From: Hyphomicrobiales bacterium
GTDB lineage: Bacteria; Pseudomonadota; Alphaproteobacteria; Rhizobiales; Rhizobiaceae
Direction: 5' to 3'
Assembly (NCBI GenBank): GCA_900470805.1
Contig: UCCA01000023.1
Location: forward strand, 186,001-250,000
DNA length: 64,000 nt
Below are positions 52,585 to 60,418 of the stretch, piece after piece. How positions within the stretch are numbered: the first letter of the stretch is position 1; each line of letters opens with the position of its first letter. The notes beneath the pieces are model-generated. The model was not told where the DNA came from. It ran no database searches and saw only the letters and a program-made list of their open reading frames with translations. The translations under genes and the position numbers were made by a program.

Positions 52585-53796
52585 TTAACTGTAGAGGCTG
52601 ACGGCGGGAATCTTGTCGTTCAGCACGAACTCACCGACCTCCCTGGCCTTGTAGAAGACCGGATCATGAAGCGTGTGCGTGCGCACGTTCCGCCAGTAGC
52701 GATCGAAGCGGTAGGAGTCGGCCGTCGAACGCGCGCCGGTGAGTTCGAAAACCCGTGAGGTGATATCGAGCGAAACGTTTGTCGCGTGCACCTTGGCTGC
52801 GTAGGCCTCGGCCGCCGCTTCGCCACGTTCGCGCGCGGTTACGCCGCGTCCGAGGGCCAGAGCATTCTGCACCGCCAAGGCCGCCGCATCTGCCAGCGCT
52901 GCCGAGGCCTTCAGTGACGCCGTGAACTCGCCGGCGCGCTCAAGAATGTAAGGATCGTCCTGAGCCCGCTCTACGCCCGACGTGACCCACGGACGGGTGG
53001 TGTTGCGGACATAGTCGAGCGCTTGATTGAGGGCGCCTTCAGCCGTCCCGATATAGAAATTCACGAAAACGAGCTGGATCAAAGGCGTGTTGAAGCTTGC
53101 AAGAGCCGATGGCTCGGCGCCTTCTGCGGCTGGCTCGCCGATCAGATCTTCTTCGTAGACCGGGAAATCACGGAACTCGACACTGCCGCTATCCGACAGA
53201 CGCTGACCAATATTGTCCCAGTCGTCGTTCGCGACATATCCAGGCCGGTCGGTCGGAACCGCAAAGCTGGCAATCTTGCCGTCCAGCGTCGCATTGGCGT
53301 TGATGTAGTCGGAGATACGGGCAGCGGTCGAGAACGACTTCTTGCCATTGAGCACGTAGCCGCTGCCACGCTTGGTCAGTACGAGACCGGGATCGCGCGG
53401 ATTGACGGCCGCGCCCCAATAGAGGTTCCGGGCGACGGTTTCAGCCGCCAGCGCCTGGGCCCGCGTCCGGTCGTCGATCGCCCAGTCGATGTATTGGCTG
53501 TTGACGAAGTGATAGCCGAGTAACTGACCGATCGAGCTTTCGCCGCGGGCCAGAATCCGCACAAGCTTCAGCCCATCGACCCAATCAAGCCCGCCGCCGC
53601 CGAGAGAAAGCGGATGCAACGCATTCAGCAGGCCAGCGTTCTTCAGCTTGACGATCTCGCCGAGCGGCGGACGCCCTTCGCGATCCAGTTCCGCAGCACG
53701 TTGAGCGAGATCGGCGGAGATCGCTTCTGCGCGGGCGAAAAGCTCATCGCGCGTGGCGCCCCGACCGGCGACGTGAATGACGTTGGATTGGCTCAT
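52585..53796 (-). CDS. DszC/SfnB-like flavin-dependent monooxygenase, second paralogue
   Basis: Protein of 403 residues related to the convergent gene at 51295-52512. Seen: ILARGESSIGQLLGYHFVNS, KKSFSTAARISDYINANATLDG, DDWDNIGQRLSDSGSVEFRDF and NVRTHTLHDPVFYKAREVGEF, the same landmarks at the same places. The ATG at 53796 has CTGGAG upstream. It lies downstream of a binding-protein gene on the same strand, separated by a hairpin, so the two may share a promoter. Flavin reductase genes are not in the window. Confidence 0.85.
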   Translation of the reverse strand: MSQSNVIHVAGRGATRDELFARAEAISADLAQRAAELDREGRPPLGEIVKLKNAGLLNALHPLSLGGGGLDWVDGLKLVRILARGESSIGQLLGYHFVNSQYIDWAIDDRTRAQALAAETVARNLYWGAAVNPRDPGLVLTKRGSGYVLNGKKSFSTAARISDYINANATLDGKIASFAVPTDRPGYVANDDWDNIGQRLSDSGSVEFRDFPVYEEDLIGEPAAEGAEPSALASFNTPLIQLVFVNFYIGTAEGALNQALDYVRNTTRPWVTSGVERAQDDPYILERAGEFTASLKASAALADAAALAVQNALALGRGVTARERGEAAAEAYAAKVHATNVSLDITSRVFELTGARSTADSYRFDRYWRNVRTHTLHDPVFYKAREVGEFVLNDKIPAVSLYS

Positions 53797-53825
53797 CGGA
53801 AACTCCAGATTTGGTGAAACAAAGA

Positions 53826-53852
53826 TCCGGCGGGCACGACAACCCCACCGGA
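53826..53852 (-). repeat. Intercistronic hairpin between binding-protein and monooxygenase genes
   Basis: On the minus strand TCCGGTGGG pairs with CCCGCCGGA through one G-U wobble. No T run. A stabiliser at the 3' end of the binding-protein message is likely. Confidence 0.5.
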
Positions 53853-53869
53853 CCTGCAAGGAAACCTGC

Positions 53870-54916
53870 TCAGAAAAGTTTCGCTGGGATCCACGGCGCG
53901 GTCACGACATCGCTGCTGTTGAAAGCGGGCACCTTCTTTCCCAGATCCTCGATCGTCTTCACGCCTGCCGCGCGCAACGCTTCCTGAGTGAGGAGCGTCG
54001 GCTTGACCGTGATGTTGTGCGGGACGTCCTCGCCTGCGATCTGCAGGGCAGCCGCGCGGATTGAGACTGCGCCGACCACGGCCGGGTTAGTCGCCACCGT
54101 CGCCACCCATGGGCTGCCCTCTTCGGTGATCTCCTGGATATCGGCGGTCGAGACGTCGGCCGAGTAGATCTTCAGCTTGGAGGAAATATTGAGATCGTTT
54201 GCAGCAAGCTTCACGCCGCGCGCGAACTCGTCATACGGTGCGAAGACGACGCTGATATCCGGATTGGCCGTCAGCGCCGCCTTCGCCTGGTCCGCCGTCG
54301 ATGTTGCCGTGGTGTCGCTGACATTGCCGAAGCGGGCCTTCTCGACCACGCCCTTGTTGTCGGCCTTAAACTTGTCCCAGATCTCGTTGCGGCGGTCGAG
54401 CGGCGCAAAGCCGGCGACATAAACATAGCCGGCATTGAAGCTGCTACCGTTCTCCTTGACAGCCTGTTCGAGCGCGAGTTTTGCCAGTTCGTGATCGCTC
54501 TGTTCGACCTGCGGAATCTTCGGATTGTTGAGATTGACATCGAAGGCGACGACCTTCACGCCCTTGTCGAGCGCCTGCTGAACCACATCGCCCAGCGATT
54601 CCGGCAGCCCGTGGTCGACGACAATGCCCTGAACGCCGAGATTGACAGCCTGCAGGATCTGCTCGCGTTGTTCGGCGGCGTTCTGACGACCGGGGAAAAC
54701 ACGCAGATCGATGCCAAGTGCCTTTGCCTGCGCCTCCGCGCCGGCCTGATAGGCCTGGAAGAAGTCACCGGCGGAGATGTAGCTGATAAGCGCAAGCTTG
54801 ACGCCGCCCTTGTCGAATGGTGCAGGCGCGCCCGGCAATCCTTCGGCGCTGGCGGCGCCTGCAAAGACGAAAGAGATCGCGGCGGCGGAAAGCGCCAGGC
54901 GGGTGAATATTTTCAT
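53870..54916 (-). CDS. Sugar-type ABC binding protein, paralogue of the one at 57804
   Basis: Periplasmic binding protein of 348 residues in the RbsB/LacI-like family. Seen: a signal peptide ending AGAASA, then GAPAPFDKGGVKLALISYIS, VDHGLPESLGDVVQQALDKG, KVVAFDVNLNNPKIPQVEQSD and VAGFAPLDRRNEIWDKF. Corresponding stretches recur in the protein at 57804-58844, so the two are duplicates. The ATG at 54916 has CAGGAG six bases upstream. It is divergent from the ATPase at 55249 and upstream of a DszC-like gene. Confidence 0.9.
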   Translation of the reverse strand: MKIFTRLALSAAAISFVFAGAASAEGLPGAPAPFDKGGVKLALISYISAGDFFQAYQAGAEAQAKALGIDLRVFPGRQNAAEQREQILQAVNLGVQGIVVDHGLPESLGDVVQQALDKGVKVVAFDVNLNNPKIPQVEQSDHELAKLALEQAVKENGSSFNAGYVYVAGFAPLDRRNEIWDKFKADNKGVVEKARFGNVSDTTATSTADQAKAALTANPDISVVFAPYDEFARGVKLAANDLNISSKLKIYSADVSTADIQEITEEGSPWVATVATNPAVVGAVSIRAAALQIAGEDVPHNITVKPTLLTQEALRAAGVKTIEDLGKKVPAFNSSDVVTAPWIPAKLF

Positions 54917-55248
54917 GATGCGCTCCTGAGACGGTGACAGTTGATCCGCGGTCATCCAGCCGCCTTGTCATTAGGGAATATAGTCTACCGTTTTAGTAGA
55001 TATATTGATCCGATTTTTCGCTGCCACGGGAAATCTTTGTGCAATTTAAGCTGGAGCAGCGAAACGCTTTGCCTGTCCTTGCAACCCACTTGCAGCCAAG
55101 TTGAGACAACGAAAAATCGCTTTTCTTGACTGCGGCACTCAAGAAGGAATTTTTTACAAAAACGGAATGAAAATCAACACGATATCCTCTCGACCATGAG
55201 GCTTCGATCCTTCTATATCGTCGTATTCGTCATCAATTGTCATCGGCT
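54917..55248. promoter_or_regulatory. 332-base divergent promoter region of the duplicated-binding-protein importer
   Basis: A/T-rich divergent region. It holds the inverted repeat at 54984-55000, A/T tracts at 55100-55180 (aattttttacaaaaacgg) and an upstream ORF starting at 55196. The importer ATPase lacks an obvious ribosome-binding site of its own, which makes the upstream ORF relevant. Confidence 0.5.
54984..55000. promoter_or_regulatory. Inverted repeat TCTAC-7-GTAGA, candidate operator
   Basis: TCTAC and GTAGA flank CGTTTTA, and A/T bases extend the symmetry outward (ATATAG...ATATAT). It is 68 bases upstream of the minus-strand binding-protein start and could control both directions. 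Confidence 0.4.
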
Positions 55249-55267
55249 ATGTCCCTGCTTGAAATAG
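55196..55267 (+). CDS. Candidate cysteine-containing leader peptide (uORF)
   Basis: Short ORF of 23 residues (MRLRSFYIVVFVINCHRLCPCLK) whose last third has three Cys. Its stop lies 16 bases inside the following ATPase gene in another frame, so translation of the two could be coupled. The ATPase start at 55249 has no clear ribosome-binding site, which fits coupling. No Shine-Dalgarno site precedes this ORF either, so it may be chance. Cys-rich leaders control sulfur-assimilation genes in actinobacteria. Confidence 0.3.
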   Translation: MRLRSFYIVVFVINCHRLCPCLK

Positions 55268-56730
55268 ACAATCTCAAACGCAGCTTTGCATCGACGCGCG
55301 CGCTGTCGGGCGCATCGCTATCGATTGATCACGGCGAAATCGTCGCCCTGATGGGAGCAAACGGTGCCGGCAAATCCACGCTGGTGAAGATCCTTTCAGG
55401 CGTGCTGCCGGCCGATGGGGGCGTTGTACATTTTAATGGGCGACGTTTCTCGCCGAGAACGCCCTCCGAAGCAGCAAGCCATGGTATCGTTACCGTGCAT
55501 CAGTCCACCGATCTGGTCGGCGCACCGGGACTGACGGTGGCCGACGTGCTCCTGCTCAACCGCTTCGCCGATGGCACCGAGCCATTCTTCGTATCGAAGC
55601 GTCTTATCCGTGCCCGCGCGAAAGCGATGCTCGACAATGCCGGATTCGTATTGCCGCTCGATCGCGACTTCGCGGATCTGAGCGCGGCCGACCGCCAGCT
55701 GTTGGCGATTGCCCGCGCGCTCGCCAACAAGGCGGACCTTCTGATCCTTGACGAGCCGACCGCCAGCCTTTCGATCGACGAAAGCAGACGATTGTTCGAC
55801 GTCCTGATGCGGTTGCGCGGCCAAGGCCTTGCCGTTCTCTACATCTCCCACCGCACTGCCGATCTTCAGGCCATCGCCGATCGCGCGCTGGTCATGCGCG
55901 GCGGGCGGGTGGTTGGCTCCTTCCAGCGGCCGATCGATTTCGACGCGGCAATCGAAACGATGATCGGCCGCAAGCTGGAACTCGCAAGGCCGGGCGCACG
56001 GGGCGAGACCGGCCCGGTCGTCTTCGAAATGCACGGCGCTCGGCTGACATCGGATAGCCTTCCATTCGATCTGTCGATCCGGGAAGGCGAAGTCGTGGCC
56101 ATCACGGGTGTACTTGGCGCCGGCAAGAGCCGGCTTCTGTCGGCAATCTTCGGGACAGGTTCACTTGCATCGGGCACGATGACGCTTGACGGCAGAGCCC
56201 ACCACCCGGCGACCGCTGCGGCGGCGATCGCAGCGGGCGTGGCGATGGCGGCGGAAGACCGGCACCACTCGTCCCTGATGCCACCGTCATGGCCCGGCAA
56301 CAGCGTCGCCGCCACGATCAGCCTGCCGCATCTGAATAAGTGGTACCCCCACGGTTTTCTTTACGGCGGCCGAGAACGGCGCGAGGCGGAGAAGGCAATC
56401 AGCCGACTGCGGATCAAGGCCTCTGGCCCCGACGCATCGATCTGGACGCTTTCCGGCGGCAACCAGCAGAAAGCCGTTCTGGCGCGCTGGGAAGCCGAGC
56501 CAAGCCGCCTCTTGTTGCTGGACGAGCCGTTTCAAGGCGTCGATGTCGGCGCTCGCCGGGACATCATCGAAGCGATCCGAGGCCGCCGGGACCGCGCCAC
56601 GCTGATCGCCACCTCCGACCCGGAGGAAGCGTACGAAGTGGCGGACCGCATTCTCGTTATTGATCACCACACGATCAAACCCGCTGGCGACCACCCGAAC
56701 CAAGTGACCTTCGAAGGAATTCCCGTATGA
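55249..56730 (+). CDS. Sugar-type ABC transporter ATP-binding protein (RbsA-like, two domains)
   Basis: Tandem ABC ATPase of 493 residues. Domain 1: Walker A GANGAGKST (36-44), signature-like LSAADRQLLAIARAL, Walker B LLILDEPTASLS. Domain 2: GVLGAGKSRLL, LSGGNQQKAVLARW, LLLLDEPFQGVDVG. The domain 1 signature is degenerate (LSAAD), as is common in RbsA. The ATG at 55249 is the most family-like start; upstream in-frame starts at 55237 add four residues. It is followed by a permease gene overlapping by four bases. Confidence 0.92.
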   Translation: MSLLEIDNLKRSFASTRALSGASLSIDHGEIVALMGANGAGKSTLVKILSGVLPADGGVVHFNGRRFSPRTPSEAASHGIVTVHQSTDLVGAPGLTVADVLLLNRFADGTEPFFVSKRLIRARAKAMLDNAGFVLPLDRDFADLSAADRQLLAIARALANKADLLILDEPTASLSIDESRRLFDVLMRLRGQGLAVLYISHRTADLQAIADRALVMRGGRVVGSFQRPIDFDAAIETMIGRKLELARPGARGETGPVVFEMHGARLTSDSLPFDLSIREGEVVAITGVLGAGKSRLLSAIFGTGSLASGTMTLDGRAHHPATAAAAIAAGVAMAAEDRHHSSLMPPSWPGNSVAATISLPHLNKWYPHGFLYGGRERREAEKAISRLRIKASGPDASIWTLSGGNQQKAVLARWEAEPSRLLLLDEPFQGVDVGARRDIIEAIRGRRDRATLIATSDPEEAYEVADRILVIDHHTIKPAGDHPNQVTFEGIPV

Positions 56731-57770
56731 GCGCCGCACCTGACGATACGATCGCGAAGGCCGACACATCGGGCGCACGCACGCTGCTCAGCCGTTCAGC
56801 CGCTGTCATCCGATCAGGCGCCATCTTCATCCTGCTCGTGGCGCTGGCGATCGGCTTCACGGCGGCGCAGCCCGCCTTCATCAACATCAACAATCTGATG
56901 AGCATTCTCCAGGCGGTCTCGGTCGTCGCCATTCTCGGTGCAGGTGTCACGGTGACGCTCGCCGTCGGCGGCTTTGATCTGTCGATCGGTGCGGTGGCGG
57001 CATCCAGCGTGATGGCGGCAAGTTATGCGATGATCGTGCTGGGACTGGATGCCTTTGCCACCGTGCCGCTCGTTCTCGCATTCGGAGCATTGATTGGCCT
57101 GCTCAACGCCTTCGTTATAGTGCGCTTGAGGGTGCCGGATCTGTTGGCGACGCTGTCGATGATGTTCCTGCTCTCCGGCCTGCAGCTGATTCCAACCGCC
57201 GGACGGTCGATTTCGGCCGGTCTCATCCTGCCGGACGGCAGCACGGCGCCCGGCGCCTACGATCCACGTTTCCTGCTGATCGGGCGCTATAGCATTGGCG
57301 GCACGGTGCCGGTGGCCGTCATCCTGATGGCTCTTGTAGCGCTGGTTCTCGACGTGCTGACCGAGCGCACCCGCATCGGCCGACTGCTTTATGCGACCGG
57401 CGGCAACGAGGTGGCGACCCGGCTAGCCGGCGCATCTACTACCCGGTTGAAGACACTCGCCTATGTCATATCGGGCACGCTTGCCTCGCTCGGCGGCATC
57501 ATCGTCGCGGCTCGCGTCGGCCGTGGCGACGTGTCCTCGGGCGGGTCGCTGCTGATGGATGCCGTCGCCGCCTCGCTGATCGGTTTCACGGTCATGGGTC
57601 TGCGCCGGCCGAACGTTCTCGGCACCATCGTCGGCGCCGTCTTTGTCGGCGTTCTGCTCAACGGCCTGACGATGCTGAACGCCCCCTATTACACCCAGGA
57701 TTTCGTCAAGGGCGCCGTGCTGGCGGGAGCACTGGCTCTGACCTACGGCCTCGGCCGCAGCAATCCATAA
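56727..57770 (+). CDS. Sugar-type ABC transporter permease (RbsC-like)
   Basis: Inner-membrane permease of 347 residues with about ten hydrophobic segments. Seen: GAGVTVTLAVGGFDLSIGAVAASSVMAAS (RbsC motif region), VPDLLATLSMMFLLSGLQL, GRLLYATGGNEVATRLAG and VFVGVLLNGLTMLNAPYY. It overlaps the ATPase gene and ends 33 bases before the start of its binding protein. Confidence 0.93.
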   Translation: MSAAPDDTIAKADTSGARTLLSRSAAVIRSGAIFILLVALAIGFTAAQPAFININNLMSILQAVSVVAILGAGVTVTLAVGGFDLSIGAVAASSVMAASYAMIVLGLDAFATVPLVLAFGALIGLLNAFVIVRLRVPDLLATLSMMFLLSGLQLIPTAGRSISAGLILPDGSTAPGAYDPRFLLIGRYSIGGTVPVAVILMALVALVLDVLTERTRIGRLLYATGGNEVATRLAGASTTRLKTLAYVISGTLASLGGIIVAARVGRGDVSSGGSLLMDAVAASLIGFTVMGLRRPNVLGTIVGAVFVGVLLNGLTMLNAPYYTQDFVKGAVLAGALALTYGLGRSNP

Positions 57771-57803
57771 ATGACAAGCCATAGACCAAGGAGAGATTTC
57801 ACC

Positions 57804-58844
57804 ATGCACAACACATTGAAGACGTTGGCAGCCACGCTGATCGCCGGCACGCTGATGGCCGGCAGCACGCTCGCCGCCGGCATCGATGGAGCGCCCGCAC
57901 CGTTCGACAAGCGCCAGGTCAACATTGCCGTCGTCAGCTATCTGGGCGGCGGCGACTGGCTGCAGGCCTTCGAGGCCGGCGTCAAGCGTCAGGCCGACGC
58001 ACTCGGGATCAAGGCCACCATCTCGCAGGCACGTAATGACAACGATACCGAGCGCACGCTGATCGAACAGGCAATCAATCTCGGCGTCGATGGCATCATC
58101 ATCAACAATGGTCGTCCTGAGGTACTGAAGGACGTTGCCCAGAAAGCGCTTGATGCCGGCATCAAGGTCGTCGCCTACGACGTCGATCTCGACAATCCCG
58201 CCATTCCGCAGATCGAGCAGAGCGACAAGGACATGGCGAGCCTCGTTCTCGACCAGGCGATCAAGGACAAGGGCGAAGGTTTTGTCGGCGGTGCTGTCTA
58301 CGTGGCCGGCTTCGCGCCGCTCGACCGCCGCTATGCCGTCTGGAAGGACTATGTCGCCAAGCACAACCTGACTGAAAAAGCTGTATGGGGCGTCGTCAAC
58401 GACACCGTTCCGGCAGCTGTTGCCGACCAGACCAAGGCCATCCTGCGCGCCAATCCTGACATTTCGGTGATCTTCACGCCTTGGGACGAATTCGCCAAGG
58501 GCGCCAAGCTTGCGATCGACGAACTCGGAGTTGCCGACAAGGTGAAGATCTACGGCGTCGATACATCGACCGCCGATATCCAGCTGATGATCGAGCCAGA
58601 CAGCGCCTGGGTCGCCACCGCCGCCACAAATGCTGCCGTTGTCGGCGAAGTGTCGGTTCGCGCGCTTTCGCTTGATATTGCAGGACTGTTTCCTGGCCGT
58701 TCCGTTTTGCTGAAGCCGACGCTGGTCACCCGCGACGATCTGATCAACAACAAGATCACCAAGATCGAGGACCTACAGCAGAAGTTCCCGGCCTTCCTGA
58801 AGAGCGACGCCGCGACGGCGCCGTGGATCCAGCCGCTGAACTGA
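57804..58844 (+). CDS. Sugar-type ABC binding protein, second paralogue
   Basis: Periplasmic binding protein of 346 residues, RbsB-like. Seen: signal peptide ending AGSTLAAG, GAPAPFDKRQVNIAVVSYLG, GIIINNGRPEVLKDVAQKAL, KVVAYDVDLDNPAIPQIEQSD and VAGFAPLDRRYAVWKDY. It is clearly related to the divergent binding protein at 53870-54916, including the unusual APAPFDK start of the mature chain. AAGGAG precedes the ATG at 57804; the in-frame ATG at 57771 lies against the permease stop. It closes a permease-ATPase set and is followed by a terminator. Confidence 0.93.
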   Translation: MHNTLKTLAATLIAGTLMAGSTLAAGIDGAPAPFDKRQVNIAVVSYLGGGDWLQAFEAGVKRQADALGIKATISQARNDNDTERTLIEQAINLGVDGIIINNGRPEVLKDVAQKALDAGIKVVAYDVDLDNPAIPQIEQSDKDMASLVLDQAIKDKGEGFVGGAVYVAGFAPLDRRYAVWKDYVAKHNLTEKAVWGVVNDTVPAAVADQTKAILRANPDISVIFTPWDEFAKGAKLAIDELGVADKVKIYGVDTSTADIQLMIEPDSAWVATAATNAAVVGEVSVRALSLDIAGLFPGRSVLLKPTLVTRDDLINNKITKIEDLQQKFPAFLKSDAATAPWIQPLN

Positions 58845-58862
58845 TCAGCGACACGCATCGCA

Positions 58863-58888
58863 GCGCCGCCCTCACCGGCGGCGCTTTT
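58863..58888 (+). terminator. Rho-independent terminator after the binding protein
   Basis: GCGCCGCC pairs with GGCGGCGC around CTCACC and is followed by TTTTCTATTTC. It should separate the first importer from the LVIVD gene, which would then need its own promoter or readthrough. Confidence 0.85.
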
Positions 58889-58919
58889 CTATTTCATCCG
58901 TTAGACACAGGTGACGAGA

Positions 58920-60176
58920 ATGGCTGACGCCAAAGATCTTCCACGCCCGGATTTCGCACGCAACATGAAGCTGATCGGCCATTCCGACATCGGCGGACGT
59001 GGCGACGGACTGCAGTTGATGGTGCATCGCGGCCACGCCTATGTCGCGCATCCCTGGTCACAGGGTTTCTCGATCGTCGATGTCCGCGATCCGAAGCGCC
59101 CGGGCGCCGTGACCTACGTGCCGGCCCCCGCCAACACCTGGAACATCCACCTGCAGACGCACGACGATCTGCTGCTGGTGATCAACGCGCTCGACCTTTT
59201 CGCCGACGTCGAGACGTTCCAGGACGAGAGGACATATTACACGAAGTCCGTCGGCGAGACCGTCGCGGGTAAGAAGAAGAGCCGATCCTGGACGGCCGGC
59301 ATGACGGTTTTCGACATCTCGACGCCGGAAAAGCCGCGCAAGATCGGGCAACTCGATGTGGATGGCGTCGGCTTCCATCGCCTCTGGTATGTCGGCGGCC
59401 GCTATGCCTATGCCTCGGCGCTGCTGGACGGTTTTTCCGACTACATCTTCGTCACTATCGATCTCGCCGATCCGACCCGGCCGGAAATCGTTGGTCGCTG
59501 GTGGCTGCCCGGCATGAACACCGGTGCTGGTGAGACGTCGGCTGCGCCTGAAGGAAAGCGCTACGCGCTGCACCACGCGCTGGTGTCGGGCGACACGGCT
59601 TATGCCTGCTGGCGGGACGGCGGCCTGACGCTGCTCGATATCAAGAATAACGCCGAACCGAAGCTGATCGCCCATCGCAACTGGTCTCCGCCTTATGGCG
59701 GCGGCACGCACTCGCCGCTTCCCTTGCCGGGCCGGGGGCTTCTCGTCGTTGCCGACGAGGCGGTGCTCGACAATGAGGAGGACGGGCGTAAGCGCACCTG
59801 GATCTTCGACATCCGCGAGCCGTCAAACCCGATCAGCATCTCCACCTTCCCCGTTCCTGACGAGGCGAACTACGTCGCCAAGGGCGGCCACTTCGGGCCG
59901 CACAATCTGCACGAAAACCGCCCCGGCTCCTTCGTTTCCGAGACGCTGATCTTCGCCACCTGGCAGAATGCCGGCATCCGCGCTTTCGACATCTCCGATC
60001 CCTACCATCCGCGCGAAACCGGTGCGCTGGTTCCGGCCGCGCCAAGAACGATGACCGACAAACGCGTCGGTCGCCCGAAAGTCATCCAATCGGCAGATGT
60101 GTTCGTCGATGCGCGGGGACTGATCTACGCGACGGACTACAATGCAGGTCTCGAAATCATCGAATACGGCGGCTGA
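58920..60176 (+). CDS. LVIVD-repeat beta-propeller protein
   Basis: Protein of 418 residues without a signal peptide, so probably cytosolic. Seen: six LVIVD-like repeats, each ending in a D-P-x-x-P pattern: FSIVDVRDPKRPGAV, MTVFDISTPEKPRKI, FVTIDLADPTRPEIV, LTLLDIKNNAEPKLI, WIFDIREPSNPISI and IRAFDISDPYHPRET. Each would be a propeller blade. His-rich spots (GFHRLWY, YALHHALVSG, GGTHSPLP, GHFGPHNLHEN) could bind a metal. The ATG at 58920 has AGGTGA upstream. It lies between two sugar-type importers. No enzymatic activity is assigned. Confidence 0.8.
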   Translation: MADAKDLPRPDFARNMKLIGHSDIGGRGDGLQLMVHRGHAYVAHPWSQGFSIVDVRDPKRPGAVTYVPAPANTWNIHLQTHDDLLLVINALDLFADVETFQDERTYYTKSVGETVAGKKKSRSWTAGMTVFDISTPEKPRKIGQLDVDGVGFHRLWYVGGRYAYASALLDGFSDYIFVTIDLADPTRPEIVGRWWLPGMNTGAGETSAAPEGKRYALHHALVSGDTAYACWRDGGLTLLDIKNNAEPKLIAHRNWSPPYGGGTHSPLPLPGRGLLVVADEAVLDNEEDGRKRTWIFDIREPSNPISISTFPVPDEANYVAKGGHFGPHNLHENRPGSFVSETLIFATWQNAGIRAFDISDPYHPRETGALVPAAPRTMTDKRVGRPKVIQSADVFVDARGLIYATDYNAGLEIIEYGG

Positions 60177-60418
60177 CCGCATCAGTCCGCCTACGCATGA
60201 TACGGAATGATTTGACGGCCGAGCTGATACTCGGTCGTCGACGTTCCGGAGAGGCTTCCGAACGCGCCGCTTGACGAAACACAAGCAAGTGAAAAGCGCT
60301 ACGTCCACGCATTTCATCCCGCCGATCATTCCTCCGCGACGCCCGCATTTGGAAAAGCGTTTCTCTCAATTCCCGATAATCCACATATTCTATGGACATT
60401 GAAGGAAGAGGGCACGAC

